Positions 41,513 through 49,914 of a stretch of 64,000 bases of DNA are shown in pieces. Below the pieces are notes generated by a model. It was given only the letters and a program-made list of their open reading frames with translations, ran no database searches and was not told the origin of the DNA. This stretch comes from RUG11462 sp045539315 (GTDB taxonomy: Bacteria; Bacillota; Clostridia; Oscillospirales; Acutalibacteraceae), in the NCBI GenBank assembly GCA_045539315.1, contig JAZQFC010000017.1:1-64000 (forward strand). The letters are read 5' to 3'. Position 1 is the stretch's first letter. Each line of letters starts with the position of its first letter. A program made the translations under genes and the position numbers.

Positions 41513-42598
41513 ATGATTATGTCAGAAAAATCAAAGCAACACGTTGACTCTTGTAGATTTTGTTGGATGTGTCATCACGTTTGCCCGATTGGTAATGCAA
41601 CAGGTCAAGAAAGAAACACAGCAAGAGCAAGAGCATTGGGTATTTCCCTTGTTAACAGAGAGGCTATTGACCTTTCAGAAATTATCGATAATATTTATGA
41701 ATGCGCAACTTGCGGCGGTTGTATGACAGACTGTGTAACAGGTTGGGACCCAGTAATGTTTACAAAAGAAACAAGACTTCATGCAGCAATGGATGGAAAA
41801 CTTCCTTCGTACATTATGACTTTAGTTGAAAATTGCATGAAAACAGGTAATGCATATGGTAAAACCACACTTTGTTCTGATTTAAGTGCTAAAATCGATG
41901 AGCATAGTGATAAAAAAGATACTTTGCTTTATTTAGGCGTTGACGCAAGATATGTTGTTTGCAAACAAGGTGTTAAAGCAATTAAAGTATTAGAAAAAGC
42001 GGGCGTTGATTTTACTGTTTTAGCAGATGAAGTTGCATCAGGCGCTCAACTTGACTTCCTTATTGGCGCTGCAAACGAAACAAAAGAACAAATCAAATCT
42101 GCAATGAAAGTTTTCGAAGATTATAAAACTGTTGTTGTTTATGACCCTCAAGATGCTAAACTTCTTAAACAAACTGCTAAAGAATATGGCGTTGATGCAA
42201 CTGCCAATATCGTTACATACACTTCATTTGTTGCTAACTTAATTAAAGAAGGCGCATTGAAAGTAGAAAAAACTGATAAAGTAGTTGTTTATCACGACCC
42301 ATTCCAATTATCTCGTGATTTAGAAGAAACAGAAGATGCTAGAGCAATTATTTCTGCTTGTGCAGACCTTCACGAAATGCTTTTAAACAAGGAATATACA
42401 GTATGGGCAGGTAACATCTTAATGGCTCAATATATTCCTAATGTTGTTAAATTAGTAGCAAAAAGAAGAATTTTTAATGCTACTAGCATTAATGAAAAAG
42501 TAATTGTTACTGCAAGTGTTTCTGAATATAAATCATTAAAAGATGTTGCAGAAGATGTTGAAATTCTTTCTATTGAAGATTTAATTTTAGGTGAATAA
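41513..42598 (+). CDS. 2x[4Fe-4S] protein, GlcF/HdrD-like electron carrier
   Basis: The 361-residue protein has two N-terminal cluster motifs, CRFCWMCHHVCP (C-x2-C-x2-C-x3-CP, near residue 12) and CATCGGCMTDC (near 64). The C-terminal half resembles the heterodisulfide-reductase-type CCG fold (VVVYHDPFQLSRDLEETEDAR), but the CCG cysteines are absent. It therefore probably carries electrons rather than doing disulfide chemistry. It sits directly after the FAD dehydrogenase. GGGAGG lies 9 bases before the ATG. It is likely the partner joining the dehydrogenase to the ETF fusion. Confidence 0.82.
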   Translation: MIMSEKSKQHVDSCRFCWMCHHVCPIGNATGQERNTARARALGISLVNREAIDLSEIIDNIYECATCGGCMTDCVTGWDPVMFTKETRLHAAMDGKLPSYIMTLVENCMKTGNAYGKTTLCSDLSAKIDEHSDKKDTLLYLGVDARYVVCKQGVKAIKVLEKAGVDFTVLADEVASGAQLDFLIGAANETKEQIKSAMKVFEDYKTVVVYDPQDAKLLKQTAKEYGVDATANIVTYTSFVANLIKEGALKVEKTDKVVVYHDPFQLSRDLEETEDARAIISACADLHEMLLNKEYTVWAGNILMAQYIPNVVKLVAKRRIFNATSINEKVIVTASVSEYKSLKDVAEDVEILSIEDLILGE

Positions 42599-42601
42599 TT
42601 T

Positions 42602-43441
42602 ATGTTAGTAAATTTACAATATGTTTTAAAATTAGCAGAAAAAGGCGAGTTTTGTATTCCTGCTTTCAATGTTTATAATATGGAAACTGCAATGGGTGTT
42701 ATCAAAGCGGCTGAAGAAATGAAAGCCCCAATAATTATGCAAGTTTATCCTCGTCTTATGAAAGAAGAAGCAGGTTATTATCTTTCACCAGTTATTATTG
42801 CTGCTGCAAAGAAAGCATCTGTTCCTGTATGTTTTCATCTTGACCACGGTCCATCTGAACTTGAAACAACTCGTTCACTTCGCTATGGCGCTACAGGAAT
42901 TATGCTTGATGGTTCAACTTTACCTTTCGAACAAAACATTGAATTAACAAAAAGAGTGGTTGATACTTGCAAGTTTGTTGATGTTGGAGTTGAAGGCGAA
43001 CTTGGACATGTAGGCACAACAAACGATGAAGATATGGACGAATTCACAACTGCTGAAGATGCTAAAAAATTTGTTGAAGAAACAGGTGTTTCTTGTCTTG
43101 CAGTTGCAGTTGGCACTGCACACGGCAAATACAAAAAACCACCAAAACTCGATATTGAAAGAATCAAAGCAATTAGAGAAGCAACAAATAATACTGCTTT
43201 GGTATTACACGGTGGTTCAGGTGTTCCTGATGAAGAAATCAAAAAAGCAGTTAAAGCAGGTATCAGAAAAATGAATTTTGCAACCGATATTTGTTATGCT
43301 TTTCTTGATTGCTGTCTTGATGAACTTCAAAAACCTGATAGAGCAATTGCTGTTGATAACTTTATGAAAAAACCAATTGATGCAGTTAAAGAATTTTGCA
43401 TTTCAAGAATTAAATTAGTTGGTGCTGACGGAAAGGCGTAA
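42602..43441 (+). CDS. Class II (zinc) ketose-bisphosphate-type aldolase, FbaA/GatY/IolJ family
   Basis: The 279-residue protein begins with the class II aldolase pattern FCIPAFNVYNMETAMGVIKAAEE. CFHLDHGPSELETTR has the catalytic Asp and zinc His, and VGVEGELGHVG follows. AVAVGTAHGKYKKPPKLD and ALVLHGGSGVPDEEIKKAVKAGIRKMN give the remaining metal and phosphate sites. It is complete. In this operon it would cleave a phosphorylated ketose or keto-deoxy acid to DHAP and an aldehyde. With IolB and a PfkB kinase beside it, 2-deoxy-5-keto-gluconate 6-phosphate is one candidate substrate. Start is 3 bases after the Fe-S gene, with AGGTGA as site. Confidence 0.92.
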   Translation: MLVNLQYVLKLAEKGEFCIPAFNVYNMETAMGVIKAAEEMKAPIIMQVYPRLMKEEAGYYLSPVIIAAAKKASVPVCFHLDHGPSELETTRSLRYGATGIMLDGSTLPFEQNIELTKRVVDTCKFVDVGVEGELGHVGTTNDEDMDEFTTAEDAKKFVEETGVSCLAVAVGTAHGKYKKPPKLDIERIKAIREATNNTALVLHGGSGVPDEEIKKAVKAGIRKMNFATDICYAFLDCCLDELQKPDRAIAVDNFMKKPIDAVKEFCISRIKLVGADGKA

Positions 43442-43445
43442 AATT

Positions 43446-44357
43446 ATGAGTAAAATCGTAGGAATTGGCGCTTGCGTTATGGATACTTTGTACGAATTAT
43501 CAGAGTTTCCAAAAGAAGATACCAAATTAAGAGCAAATTCAAGTAAATTAGCAGGTGGTGGCCCAGTAGCAACTGGGCTTATTGCCGCTTCTAAACTTGG
43601 AGAAAAAACTTCATATATTGGTGTTTTGTCAGATGACAATGGCGGAGCTTTTTTAAAAAAAGACTTTGAAAAATATGATGTAAATACTAATTTAATTGAA
43701 ATCAAATCAGGTTATCGTTCATTTACATCTGTTATTTGGTTAAATTCAAAAACAACTTCACGTACCTGCGTATTTGATAAAGGAAATTTACCACAATTAT
43801 CATTAAACGAAGAACAAATTAATGCAATTAAAAATGCAGAGTTATTAATGGTTGATGGTAATGAAATTGAGGCGGCTATTGATGCTGCTAAAATTGCCAA
43901 AGAGAATAACACTAAAGTTTTATATGACTGTGGCGGACTTTATGATGGTGTTGAGAAATTACTTGAATTAACTGATATTATGATTCCATCTGAAGAGTTT
44001 TCACTCGGTATTACAGGTTGCAAAACCGCAGAGGAAGCCGCTAAAAAATTATATGAATTATATAAACCTGAAGTCGTTGTTATTACAAAAGGTAAAAAAG
44101 GCGGAATCATTTACGATGGCAACGATTTAGTTGATTACCCAATATATCCTGCAGATGTAGTAGATTCAAACGGCTCCGGCGATGTGTTTCACGGTGCATT
44201 TGCCGCAGGTGTTGTTAAGGGATATGATTACTTGAAATGTTGCCATTTTGCTAGTGGCGTTTCAGGTTTAAAATGTATGGGTATTGGTGCTAGAGAAAGT
44301 GCGCCTGACTTTGAAACAACAGAAAAATACTTAAAGGAGAACGGATATGAACTTTAA
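43446..44357 (+). CDS. PfkB-family carbohydrate kinase
   Basis: From ATG 43446 the protein is 303 residues. The N-terminus has VGIGACVMDTLYEL, and LAGGGPVATGLIAASKLG is the substrate-binding di-glycine region. VDSNGSGDVFHGAFAAG near the C-terminus has the catalytic Asp and anion hole of PfkB kinases (ribokinase, KDG kinase, IolC). A GAGGY variant is not seen. It overlaps iolB by 11 bases, implying coupled expression with the isomerase. The product would be the phosphorylated substrate of the adjacent aldolase. Exact sugar unknown. Confidence 0.9.
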   Translation: MSKIVGIGACVMDTLYELSEFPKEDTKLRANSSKLAGGGPVATGLIAASKLGEKTSYIGVLSDDNGGAFLKKDFEKYDVNTNLIEIKSGYRSFTSVIWLNSKTTSRTCVFDKGNLPQLSLNEEQINAIKNAELLMVDGNEIEAAIDAAKIAKENNTKVLYDCGGLYDGVEKLLELTDIMIPSEEFSLGITGCKTAEEAAKKLYELYKPEVVVITKGKKGGIIYDGNDLVDYPIYPADVVDSNGSGDVFHGAFAAGVVKGYDYLKCCHFASGVSGLKCMGIGARESAPDFETTEKYLKENGYEL

Positions 44358-45138
44358 AAAAACTTATGTTCCTGCAAAAGGTTATACTCCTATTTGTAAA
44401 ATAGGTGAGAGTTCACTTAAAAAATTAGAGTTTGGAATTATCGAACTTGATAAGAACGAAAAATTAGATTTTAATACATTTGATAAAGAAACTGCTTTTA
44501 TTATGTTAGAAGGTCATTGCAATGTTTTTGTTAATGATGAAAAATGGGAAAACATCGGTAACAGAATGAATGTTTTTGAAAATAGAAAAGCAGAAAGTTT
44601 CTATATGCCAAAAGAACAAACTTTAACAATTGAAGCAATTGACCATATTAAAATTGCAGTTTGTGCTACTCCTGTTGATGAAAAAACAGAACCTCAAGTG
44701 CTTAGAGAAGACCATGTTGTTCTCAAACTTTTAGGCGAGCAACCATATCAAAGAGAAACAAGTTTTATTATTGATGGTAACTCAAACGCTAAAATTTTAA
44801 CTATTGGCGAAGCATATTGCACTAAAGGTAACTGGGCAGGTTTCCCACCACATAAACACGATGAAGATAATATGCCTACAGAGTGTATTGCAGAAGAAAT
44901 CTATTATTTCTTATTTGACCCAAAACAAGGCTTTGCAGTTCAATGTTTATACACTTCTGACGGAGAAATTGATGAGGCATACAGAGTTAAAAACGATGAA
45001 TTGGTTGAATTTCCTTATGGTTATCATACAACAGTTTCAACTCCTGGCTATCAAACATATTTCTTATGGCTTATGGCAGGGGACTATCAAGGCTTCAACA
45101 GAAGTAATGACCCAGACCACGCTTGGATAGAACAGTAA
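44347..45138 (+). CDS. iolB: 5-Deoxy-glucuronate isomerase-family protein (IolB)
   Basis: The 263-residue bicupin has the KduI/IolB fold. The metal site is in the second cupin: WAGFPPHKHD, then ECIAEEIYYFLFD, then PYGYHTTVSTPGY. Characterised IolB converts 5-deoxy-glucuronate to 2-deoxy-5-keto-gluconate in inositol breakdown. None of IolG, IolE or IolD is present here, so its substrate must come from another route or differ. AAGGAG lies before the ATG inside the kinase gene. A 16-bp hairpin follows its stop. Confidence 0.88.
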   Translation: MNFKKTYVPAKGYTPICKIGESSLKKLEFGIIELDKNEKLDFNTFDKETAFIMLEGHCNVFVNDEKWENIGNRMNVFENRKAESFYMPKEQTLTIEAIDHIKIAVCATPVDEKTEPQVLREDHVVLKLLGEQPYQRETSFIIDGNSNAKILTIGEAYCTKGNWAGFPPHKHDEDNMPTECIAEEIYYFLFDPKQGFAVQCLYTSDGEIDEAYRVKNDELVEFPYGYHTTVSTPGYQTYFLWLMAGDYQGFNRSNDPDHAWIEQ

Positions 45139-45140
45139 TT

Positions 45141-45178
45141 ATAATTAGAGATACGATTAATTTCGTATCTCTAATTAT
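45141..45178 (+). other. Intercistronic hairpin in the catabolic operon
   Basis: ATAATTAGAGATACGA (45141-45156) pairs perfectly with TCGTATCTCTAATTAT (45163-45178) around a 6-base loop. No T run follows, so it is probably a processing or mRNA-stability element rather than a terminator. Confidence 0.65.
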
Positions 45179-45196
45179 GCTTGAAAGGGACTAAAA

Positions 45197-46048
45197 ATGT
45201 TAACAATTGAAAATGAGTATATTAAAGCGAGTTTCAACAAAATCGGCGCTGAATTAAATAGTCTTATATGTGACGACAAAGAGTATATTTGGAATGAAAA
45301 GGGAAGTTTTTGGGATTATTCTGCGCCTATCGTTTTTCCAATTTGTAGTAGTTTAAAAGACGATACTTTCATATATGAAAATGAATCTTATAAATTACAA
45401 AAGCATGGCTATGCAAGATTTTGTGAATTTCAAGTAGAAAATCATACCGATGATTCTATAACTTTCTTACTCAATTCAGATGAAAATAGTAAAAAACATT
45501 TTCCGTTTGATTATCAATTAAGAATAACTTATACTGTTTTAAACAAGGAATTGGCTATTACATATAAGACTACTAATACAGGCAGCAACACAATGTATTT
45601 TTCAATTGGCGCTCACGAAGGATATTTTTGCCCAGAAGGTATTGATGAATACGAAATTCAATTTGAAAATTCACAAACGCTTTATTCTAATATTTTAGAA
45701 AACGGTCTTATCGGAGATAAAAAACAATTAATTATTGAAAATACCGATAAAATTTCTTTGAAATATGATTATTTTGAAGAAGACGCATTGATTTTTAAAG
45801 ATATCAATTTTAATAGTGTGATTTTAAAAAACAAAACAGATTCTAGAAAAGTAAAAGTTACTTTTAATGATTTTAATTATCTTTTATTATGGACTATCAA
45901 AGATGCACCTTATATTTGTATCGAACCATGGTGTGGAATTTGTGATAATGTTGGCACTAATCAAAAAATTGAAGAAAAAGAGGGGATAATACCAGTTAAT
46001 CCTGGTGATTCTTGCCTCAAAACTCATACTATTGAAATTTTAAATTAA
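45197..46048 (+). CDS. Aldose 1-epimerase-family protein
   Basis: The 283-residue protein has the galactose-mutarotase beta-sandwich. The signature LQKHGYARFCEFQV is the His-Gly site, FSIGAHEGYFCP holds the second conserved His, and ICIEPWCGICDNVG holds the catalytic Glu. It interconverts alpha and beta anomers of the pathway sugar. AAAGGG precedes the ATG. It follows the 45141-45178 hairpin and continues the operon. Confidence 0.9.
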   Translation: MLTIENEYIKASFNKIGAELNSLICDDKEYIWNEKGSFWDYSAPIVFPICSSLKDDTFIYENESYKLQKHGYARFCEFQVENHTDDSITFLLNSDENSKKHFPFDYQLRITYTVLNKELAITYKTTNTGSNTMYFSIGAHEGYFCPEGIDEYEIQFENSQTLYSNILENGLIGDKKQLIIENTDKISLKYDYFEEDALIFKDINFNSVILKNKTDSRKVKVTFNDFNYLLLWTIKDAPYICIEPWCGICDNVGTNQKIEEKEGIIPVNPGDSCLKTHTIEILN

Positions 46049-46057
46049 GAGGGAAAT

Positions 46058-46705
46058 ATGTTAAATAAATTAAAAGAAAAGAATAACATTGAAATTTATA
46101 GTATTTTTGATGATGAATTTATGCAATTTGGAAGAATAATTTATGATTTTGATACTTCAGAAATCATAAACGTTGCTCAAACTATTGAAAACCCTGAAGT
46201 AAATTCAAAATATATTGCAAGTGAAGAAAAATTTGAAAAATTAGATATAGCCAAAAGAATTAAAGGTGAATTATTTGGTGAAATCAACACTCAAATTGGA
46301 TTTTGTTGGGGTTATAACAACTTCTTAAATGCGACTGAATGGCATACATCAAGCGAAATCAACATTGCTATAACAGATTTAGTGTTGATTTTAGGTAGAA
46401 AACAAGATATTATAAATAATAGAATTAATTCGTCGAGTTTCAAAGCGTTTTTTGTACCAAAAGGCTCTATTATTGAAGTTTATGCAACTTCTTTGCATTT
46501 TTGCCCTTGCCAAACTAGTGATAATGGTTTCAAATGCATAGTTGCGCTTCCAAAAGGAACAAATACACCTTTAGAAAACAAAAATCATGATAAATTGTTA
46601 TTCGCTAAAAACAAATGGTTGCTTTCGCACGTAGATAATAAAAATTTATTAAATCGTGGAGCAATTGCAGGAATTTATGGTGAAAACTTTAAAATAAATT
46701 ATTAG
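46058..46705 (+). CDS. DUF4867-family protein, probable cupin-like sugar-pathway protein
   Basis: The 215-residue protein matches the DUF4867 family. It opens EIYSIFDDEFMQFGRIIYDFD and contains CWGYNNFLNATEWHTSSEINIAITD, then FVPKGSIIEVYATSLHFCPC. The TEWHxxSE and LHFCPC segments give candidate metal ligands, a pattern like cupin isomerases. The family commonly appears in sugar-use operons of Clostridia but has no assigned reaction that I know. GAGGG precedes the ATG, 9 bases after the epimerase. An isomerase or epimerase role is inference. Confidence 0.75.
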   Translation: MLNKLKEKNNIEIYSIFDDEFMQFGRIIYDFDTSEIINVAQTIENPEVNSKYIASEEKFEKLDIAKRIKGELFGEINTQIGFCWGYNNFLNATEWHTSSEINIAITDLVLILGRKQDIINNRINSSSFKAFFVPKGSIIEVYATSLHFCPCQTSDNGFKCIVALPKGTNTPLENKNHDKLLFAKNKWLLSHVDNKNLLNRGAIAGIYGENFKINY

Positions 46706-46713
46706 GAGTAATT

Positions 46714-48183
46714 ATGAAATATTTATTAGGTATAGATTTTGGTGGTGGCGCTTCAAAAGCAACATTAATTGACACCGAAGGTAATATTATCGCCGAAAAC
46801 ACAGTTGAATATCCTACGTATTATCCAACAGTAGGCGCCTGTGAGCAAAGCCCTGAAGACTGGATAAAAGCACTTTGTGAAAACTCTAAAAAGATTATTG
46901 AAAAAAGCAATATCAATGGTAGTGATATTTTAGCAATAGCGCTTGATTCAGCTACTCATACATATTTAGTTTGTGATGAAAATTATAAACCTTTAAGAAA
47001 TGCTATTCATTGGACTGATACTCGTTCAAGAAAACAAGCAGACTATTTATTTGCAGAATACGGCGAAAAAATATTCAAAAAAACATATCACAAGCCTGAT
47101 ACTATTTGGACTTTACCACAAATTTTATGGTTAAAAGAAAATGAACCTGAAATTTTTAATAAAACCAAACACATTTTCTTTGAAAAAGACTATATTAGAT
47201 ATTGGTTAACAGATGTATTTTGTACAGATAATATTGAAGCGCAGGGAAGTATGCTATTTGACTGCGAAAAGCAACAATGGAGCAAAGATTTGTGCGATTT
47301 ATGCTGTATTGATATTTCTGTATTGCCACCTATTGTAAATCCTACTGATATTATCGGAAAAGTTACTCAAAAAGCGGCTTCATTAACAGGTTTATGTGTA
47401 AATACACCCGTTATTTGCGGTACTACAGATACTGTAATGGAAGTATTTGCTTCAGGCGCAGTTAGAAAAGGAGATGTAACCGTAAAACTTGCTACCGCAG
47501 GTAGAATTTGCGTTATAACTGACAAAGCGTATCCTGATAGACATTTAGTTAATTATTCTCACGTAGCAAATGGACTTTGGTATCCTGGCACTGCAACAAA
47601 ATCCTGCGCCGCTTCTTATAGATGGTACAGAGATACTTTTGATGGCGATTATAAAGAACTAGACAAACAAGCAGAAAAAATTGAAATCGGTTGTGAAGGT
47701 TTGATTTTCCACCCATATTTGAATGGAGAACTAACTCCTTACGCAGACCCTATGCTTTGTGGTAGTTTTACCGGTGTTCGTTCTACTCATACTAAAGCGC
47801 ATTTTACTCGCGCAGTTTTAGAAGGCGTTGCTTATTCTTTATTAGATAGCAAAACTTATCTTGATTCACTTAATATTCCATACAATAGCGTTGCTACCGC
47901 AATTGGTGGGGGAACAAAGGGCAAACTTTGGCGTCAAATGATTTCCGATGCATTAGGAATATCTTTAAAAACTACTAAAACAAGCGATTCTTCTTTTGGC
48001 TCTGCAATGCTTGCAGGAATCGCAGTTGGTGTTTTTGATTCACCCGAAGACGCCGTCAAGAAATGTGTTGTTGAAACAGATATTACAACCCCAAATCTTG
48101 AAAATACTAAAAAGTACAACGAAGTATTTAAAACTTATAAAAAAATACATGATGCATTAGCTCCTATTTATCAAGAAAGGTAA
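46714..48183 (+). CDS. FGGY-family carbohydrate kinase (xylulokinase-like)
   Basis: The 489-residue protein has the ATP-fold start LGIDFGGGASKATLID. The substrate region HWTDTRSRKQADYL holds the conserved Asp, and the C-terminal ATP-binding ATAIGGGTKGKLWRQMISD is present. PYLNGELTPYADP resembles the xylulokinase/ribulokinase group. With the isomerase of the first gene it would make a ketose phosphate. It is the second kinase in this operon beside the PfkB enzyme, suggesting two phosphorylation steps or two substrates. AGGAG precedes the ATG. Confidence 0.9.
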   Translation: MKYLLGIDFGGGASKATLIDTEGNIIAENTVEYPTYYPTVGACEQSPEDWIKALCENSKKIIEKSNINGSDILAIALDSATHTYLVCDENYKPLRNAIHWTDTRSRKQADYLFAEYGEKIFKKTYHKPDTIWTLPQILWLKENEPEIFNKTKHIFFEKDYIRYWLTDVFCTDNIEAQGSMLFDCEKQQWSKDLCDLCCIDISVLPPIVNPTDIIGKVTQKAASLTGLCVNTPVICGTTDTVMEVFASGAVRKGDVTVKLATAGRICVITDKAYPDRHLVNYSHVANGLWYPGTATKSCAASYRWYRDTFDGDYKELDKQAEKIEIGCEGLIFHPYLNGELTPYADPMLCGSFTGVRSTHTKAHFTRAVLEGVAYSLLDSKTYLDSLNIPYNSVATAIGGGTKGKLWRQMISDALGISLKTTKTSDSSFGSAMLAGIAVGVFDSPEDAVKKCVVETDITTPNLENTKKYNEVFKTYKKIHDALAPIYQER

Positions 48184-48187
48184 ATTA

Positions 48188-49573
48188 ATGAGAATTTTAG
48201 TTTGTATAAGGCAAGGGTTAGATGGGGAGATTAACCCATTTGACGCTTGCGCTTATGAAGAAGCATTAAAAATTAAAAATGCGGAAGTAATTTTAATTAG
48301 CATGGGACCTGAAAAAACTAAAGATTTTTTGCTAAATTTAACAAGGCTCGGCGCTAAAAAAGCGATTTTGCTTTCAGATAAAGTTTTTGCAGGAGCAGAT
48401 ACAATTGCAACTGCATATACACTTTCTTTGGCAGTTAAATTAATCAAACCTGATTTAATTTTCTGTGGAAGACAAACACTTGTTGGTGATACTGCTCAAA
48501 CAGGACCAATGTTATCTGTTTATTCTAATTATTCGCTGATAAGTAATGTTATGAACATAGAACAAGTAACAAATGGCAGTATTACTTGCACAACAAGAAA
48601 TTTCGGTGAAAAAACAGTAAATTTTCCTACATTATTGACTATTGAGAGAATAAATAACTTAAGATTACCTAGTATTTTTTCTAAAATTAGCGAAGTAGAA
48701 GTGTGGGATAGCAATAAAATCAACGCAGATGCTTCAAAATGCGGCCTAGAAGGCTCTCCAACAAGAGTTTTAAAAACATTCGAGAACAATTCAGGCAAAA
48801 GAAAATGTACGTTTATAAGCCTTTTAGAGCTTAATAATATCATCGAAAATAATATTGATAATAAAATAAATATTGTTGATGATAATGAAAACGCAAGTGT
48901 AAAATTATCTAAAGTTTGTATAATTGGCAGTGAACCTTCTGATTTTGCTAAATCTATTAGTGATGATTATATTACTTTTCAAAATAATGATGTCGATAAA
49001 GTTGTTGATTTTATTACTAAAAATGAACTTAATGCCGTTCTTTTTGCGAGTGACGATGAATCTAAAGAACTTGCGGCAAAGGTTGCTGCTAAATTAGACC
49101 TCGGTTTATGTGCCGATTGCACAAAACTTGAAACCGATGGCGAACAATTAATTATGTATCGACCTGCATTATCAGGCAGTATTGTTGCAAAAATTATTAG
49201 CAAAACAAAGCCTGCTTTGGCAACTGTTAGAACTAAAACCGATTCAAGTAATATTGTTGTTGCGGCCGGTTGGGGAAGCAAAGATAATTTAGAAAAAATC
49301 AAAGAATTTGCAAATAGCATAAATGCTTCTTTGGTTGCTACTAGAAAAATGGTTGATAATGATTATTTGCCTTATAGTATGCAAGTTGGACTTACAGGAA
49401 AAACAATTGCACCAAAAATTTATATTGCTATTGGTGTTTCAGGTGCTATTCACCACATAGTTGGAATGCAACGTTCGGATATAATCATTGCAATTAATAG
49501 TGATAAAGATGCACCTATTTTCGATTATGCTGATTACGGTATAATCGCAGATATTAATGAAATTAATTTATAA
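48188..49573 (+). CDS. EtfB-EtfA fusion (single-chain electron-transfer flavoprotein)
   Basis: The 461-residue protein joins an EtfB-like half (1-195, with CIRQGLDGEINPFDACAYEEALK and FCGRQTLVGDTAQTGPMLS) to an EtfA-like half (about 225-461). The EtfA half has YRPALSGSIVAKI, the FAD segment MQVGLTGKTIAPKIYIAIGVSGAIHHIVGM and the NSDKDAPIFDYADYGI end. These subunits are normally separate genes. It would accept electrons from the FAD dehydrogenase and Fe-S protein of the operon and pass them to NAD or ferredoxin, perhaps by confurcation. It is the last gene, 4 bases after the FGGY kinase. No frameshift is seen at the junction. Confidence 0.88.
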   Translation: MRILVCIRQGLDGEINPFDACAYEEALKIKNAEVILISMGPEKTKDFLLNLTRLGAKKAILLSDKVFAGADTIATAYTLSLAVKLIKPDLIFCGRQTLVGDTAQTGPMLSVYSNYSLISNVMNIEQVTNGSITCTTRNFGEKTVNFPTLLTIERINNLRLPSIFSKISEVEVWDSNKINADASKCGLEGSPTRVLKTFENNSGKRKCTFISLLELNNIIENNIDNKINIVDDNENASVKLSKVCIIGSEPSDFAKSISDDYITFQNNDVDKVVDFITKNELNAVLFASDDESKELAAKVAAKLDLGLCADCTKLETDGEQLIMYRPALSGSIVAKIISKTKPALATVRTKTDSSNIVVAAGWGSKDNLEKIKEFANSINASLVATRKMVDNDYLPYSMQVGLTGKTIAPKIYIAIGVSGAIHHIVGMQRSDIIIAINSDKDAPIFDYADYGIIADINEINL

Positions 49574-49580
49574 CATAAAT

Positions 49581-49634
49581 AACTCCTTGACAGCATATCA
49601 TTTATTGATAAAGCAATCAGGGAGTTGATTTTTT
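49581..49634 (+). terminator. Probable operon terminator overlapping the spoIIID start
   Basis: AACTCCTTGA (49581-49590) pairs with TCAGGGAGTT (49617-49626), with an inner TATCA/TGATA stem and a run of six Ts. It probably ends the catabolic operon, but its 3' arm contains the GGGAG ribosome site of spoIIID and the T run touches the TTG start. Confidence 0.6.
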
Positions 49635-49887
49635 GAAAATTGGCGTTGAGGAAAGAGCAGTAAGACTTGGTAAATACATAGTAGATACCGGTTCAACAGT
49701 CAGAGTATGTGCACAAAAATATGGTGTTAGCAAATCTACAGTACATAAAGATGTTAGTGATAGATTAAGATTTTTAGATGAAGATTTATACTTGAAAGTT
49801 AAAAAAGTTCTTGAATTCAACAAATCAGAAAGACATATTAGAGGCGGAATTGCAACTAAAAACAAATATAAAAACATAAAAAAATAA
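49633..49887 (+). CDS. spoIIID: Sporulation transcription regulator SpoIIID
   Basis: The 84-residue protein is a near-full-length SpoIIID. It has the helix-turn-helix TVRVCAQKYGVSKSTVHKDVSDRL (about 23-46) and the C-terminal basic helix SERHIRGGIATKNKYK. It acts in the mother cell to switch sigma-E genes and to activate sigK. The start is TTG 49633 with GGGAG (49620-49624) 8 bases upstream. CATATCAT at 49594-49601 loosely resembles a sigma-E -10 box, but no convincing -35 is seen. Its stop lies in a bidirectional terminator shared with dnaE. Confidence 0.93.
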   Translation: MKIGVEERAVRLGKYIVDTGSTVRVCAQKYGVSKSTVHKDVSDRLRFLDEDLYLKVKKVLEFNKSERHIRGGIATKNKYKNIKK

Positions 49888-49914
49888 ACTGTATCTATTT
49901 GATACAGTTTATTT
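49882..49914. terminator. Bidirectional intrinsic terminator between spoIIID and dnaE
   Basis: AAATAAACTGTATC (49882-49895) pairs with GATACAGTTTATTT (49901-49914). It overlaps the stop codons of both converging genes. Confidence 0.88.

Noticed and set aside
49587..49615. TTGACA at 49587-49592 as a sigma-A promoter for spoIIID
   Set aside because: No -10-like hexamer is found 16-18 bases downstream; the bases form part of the hairpin stem and loop.
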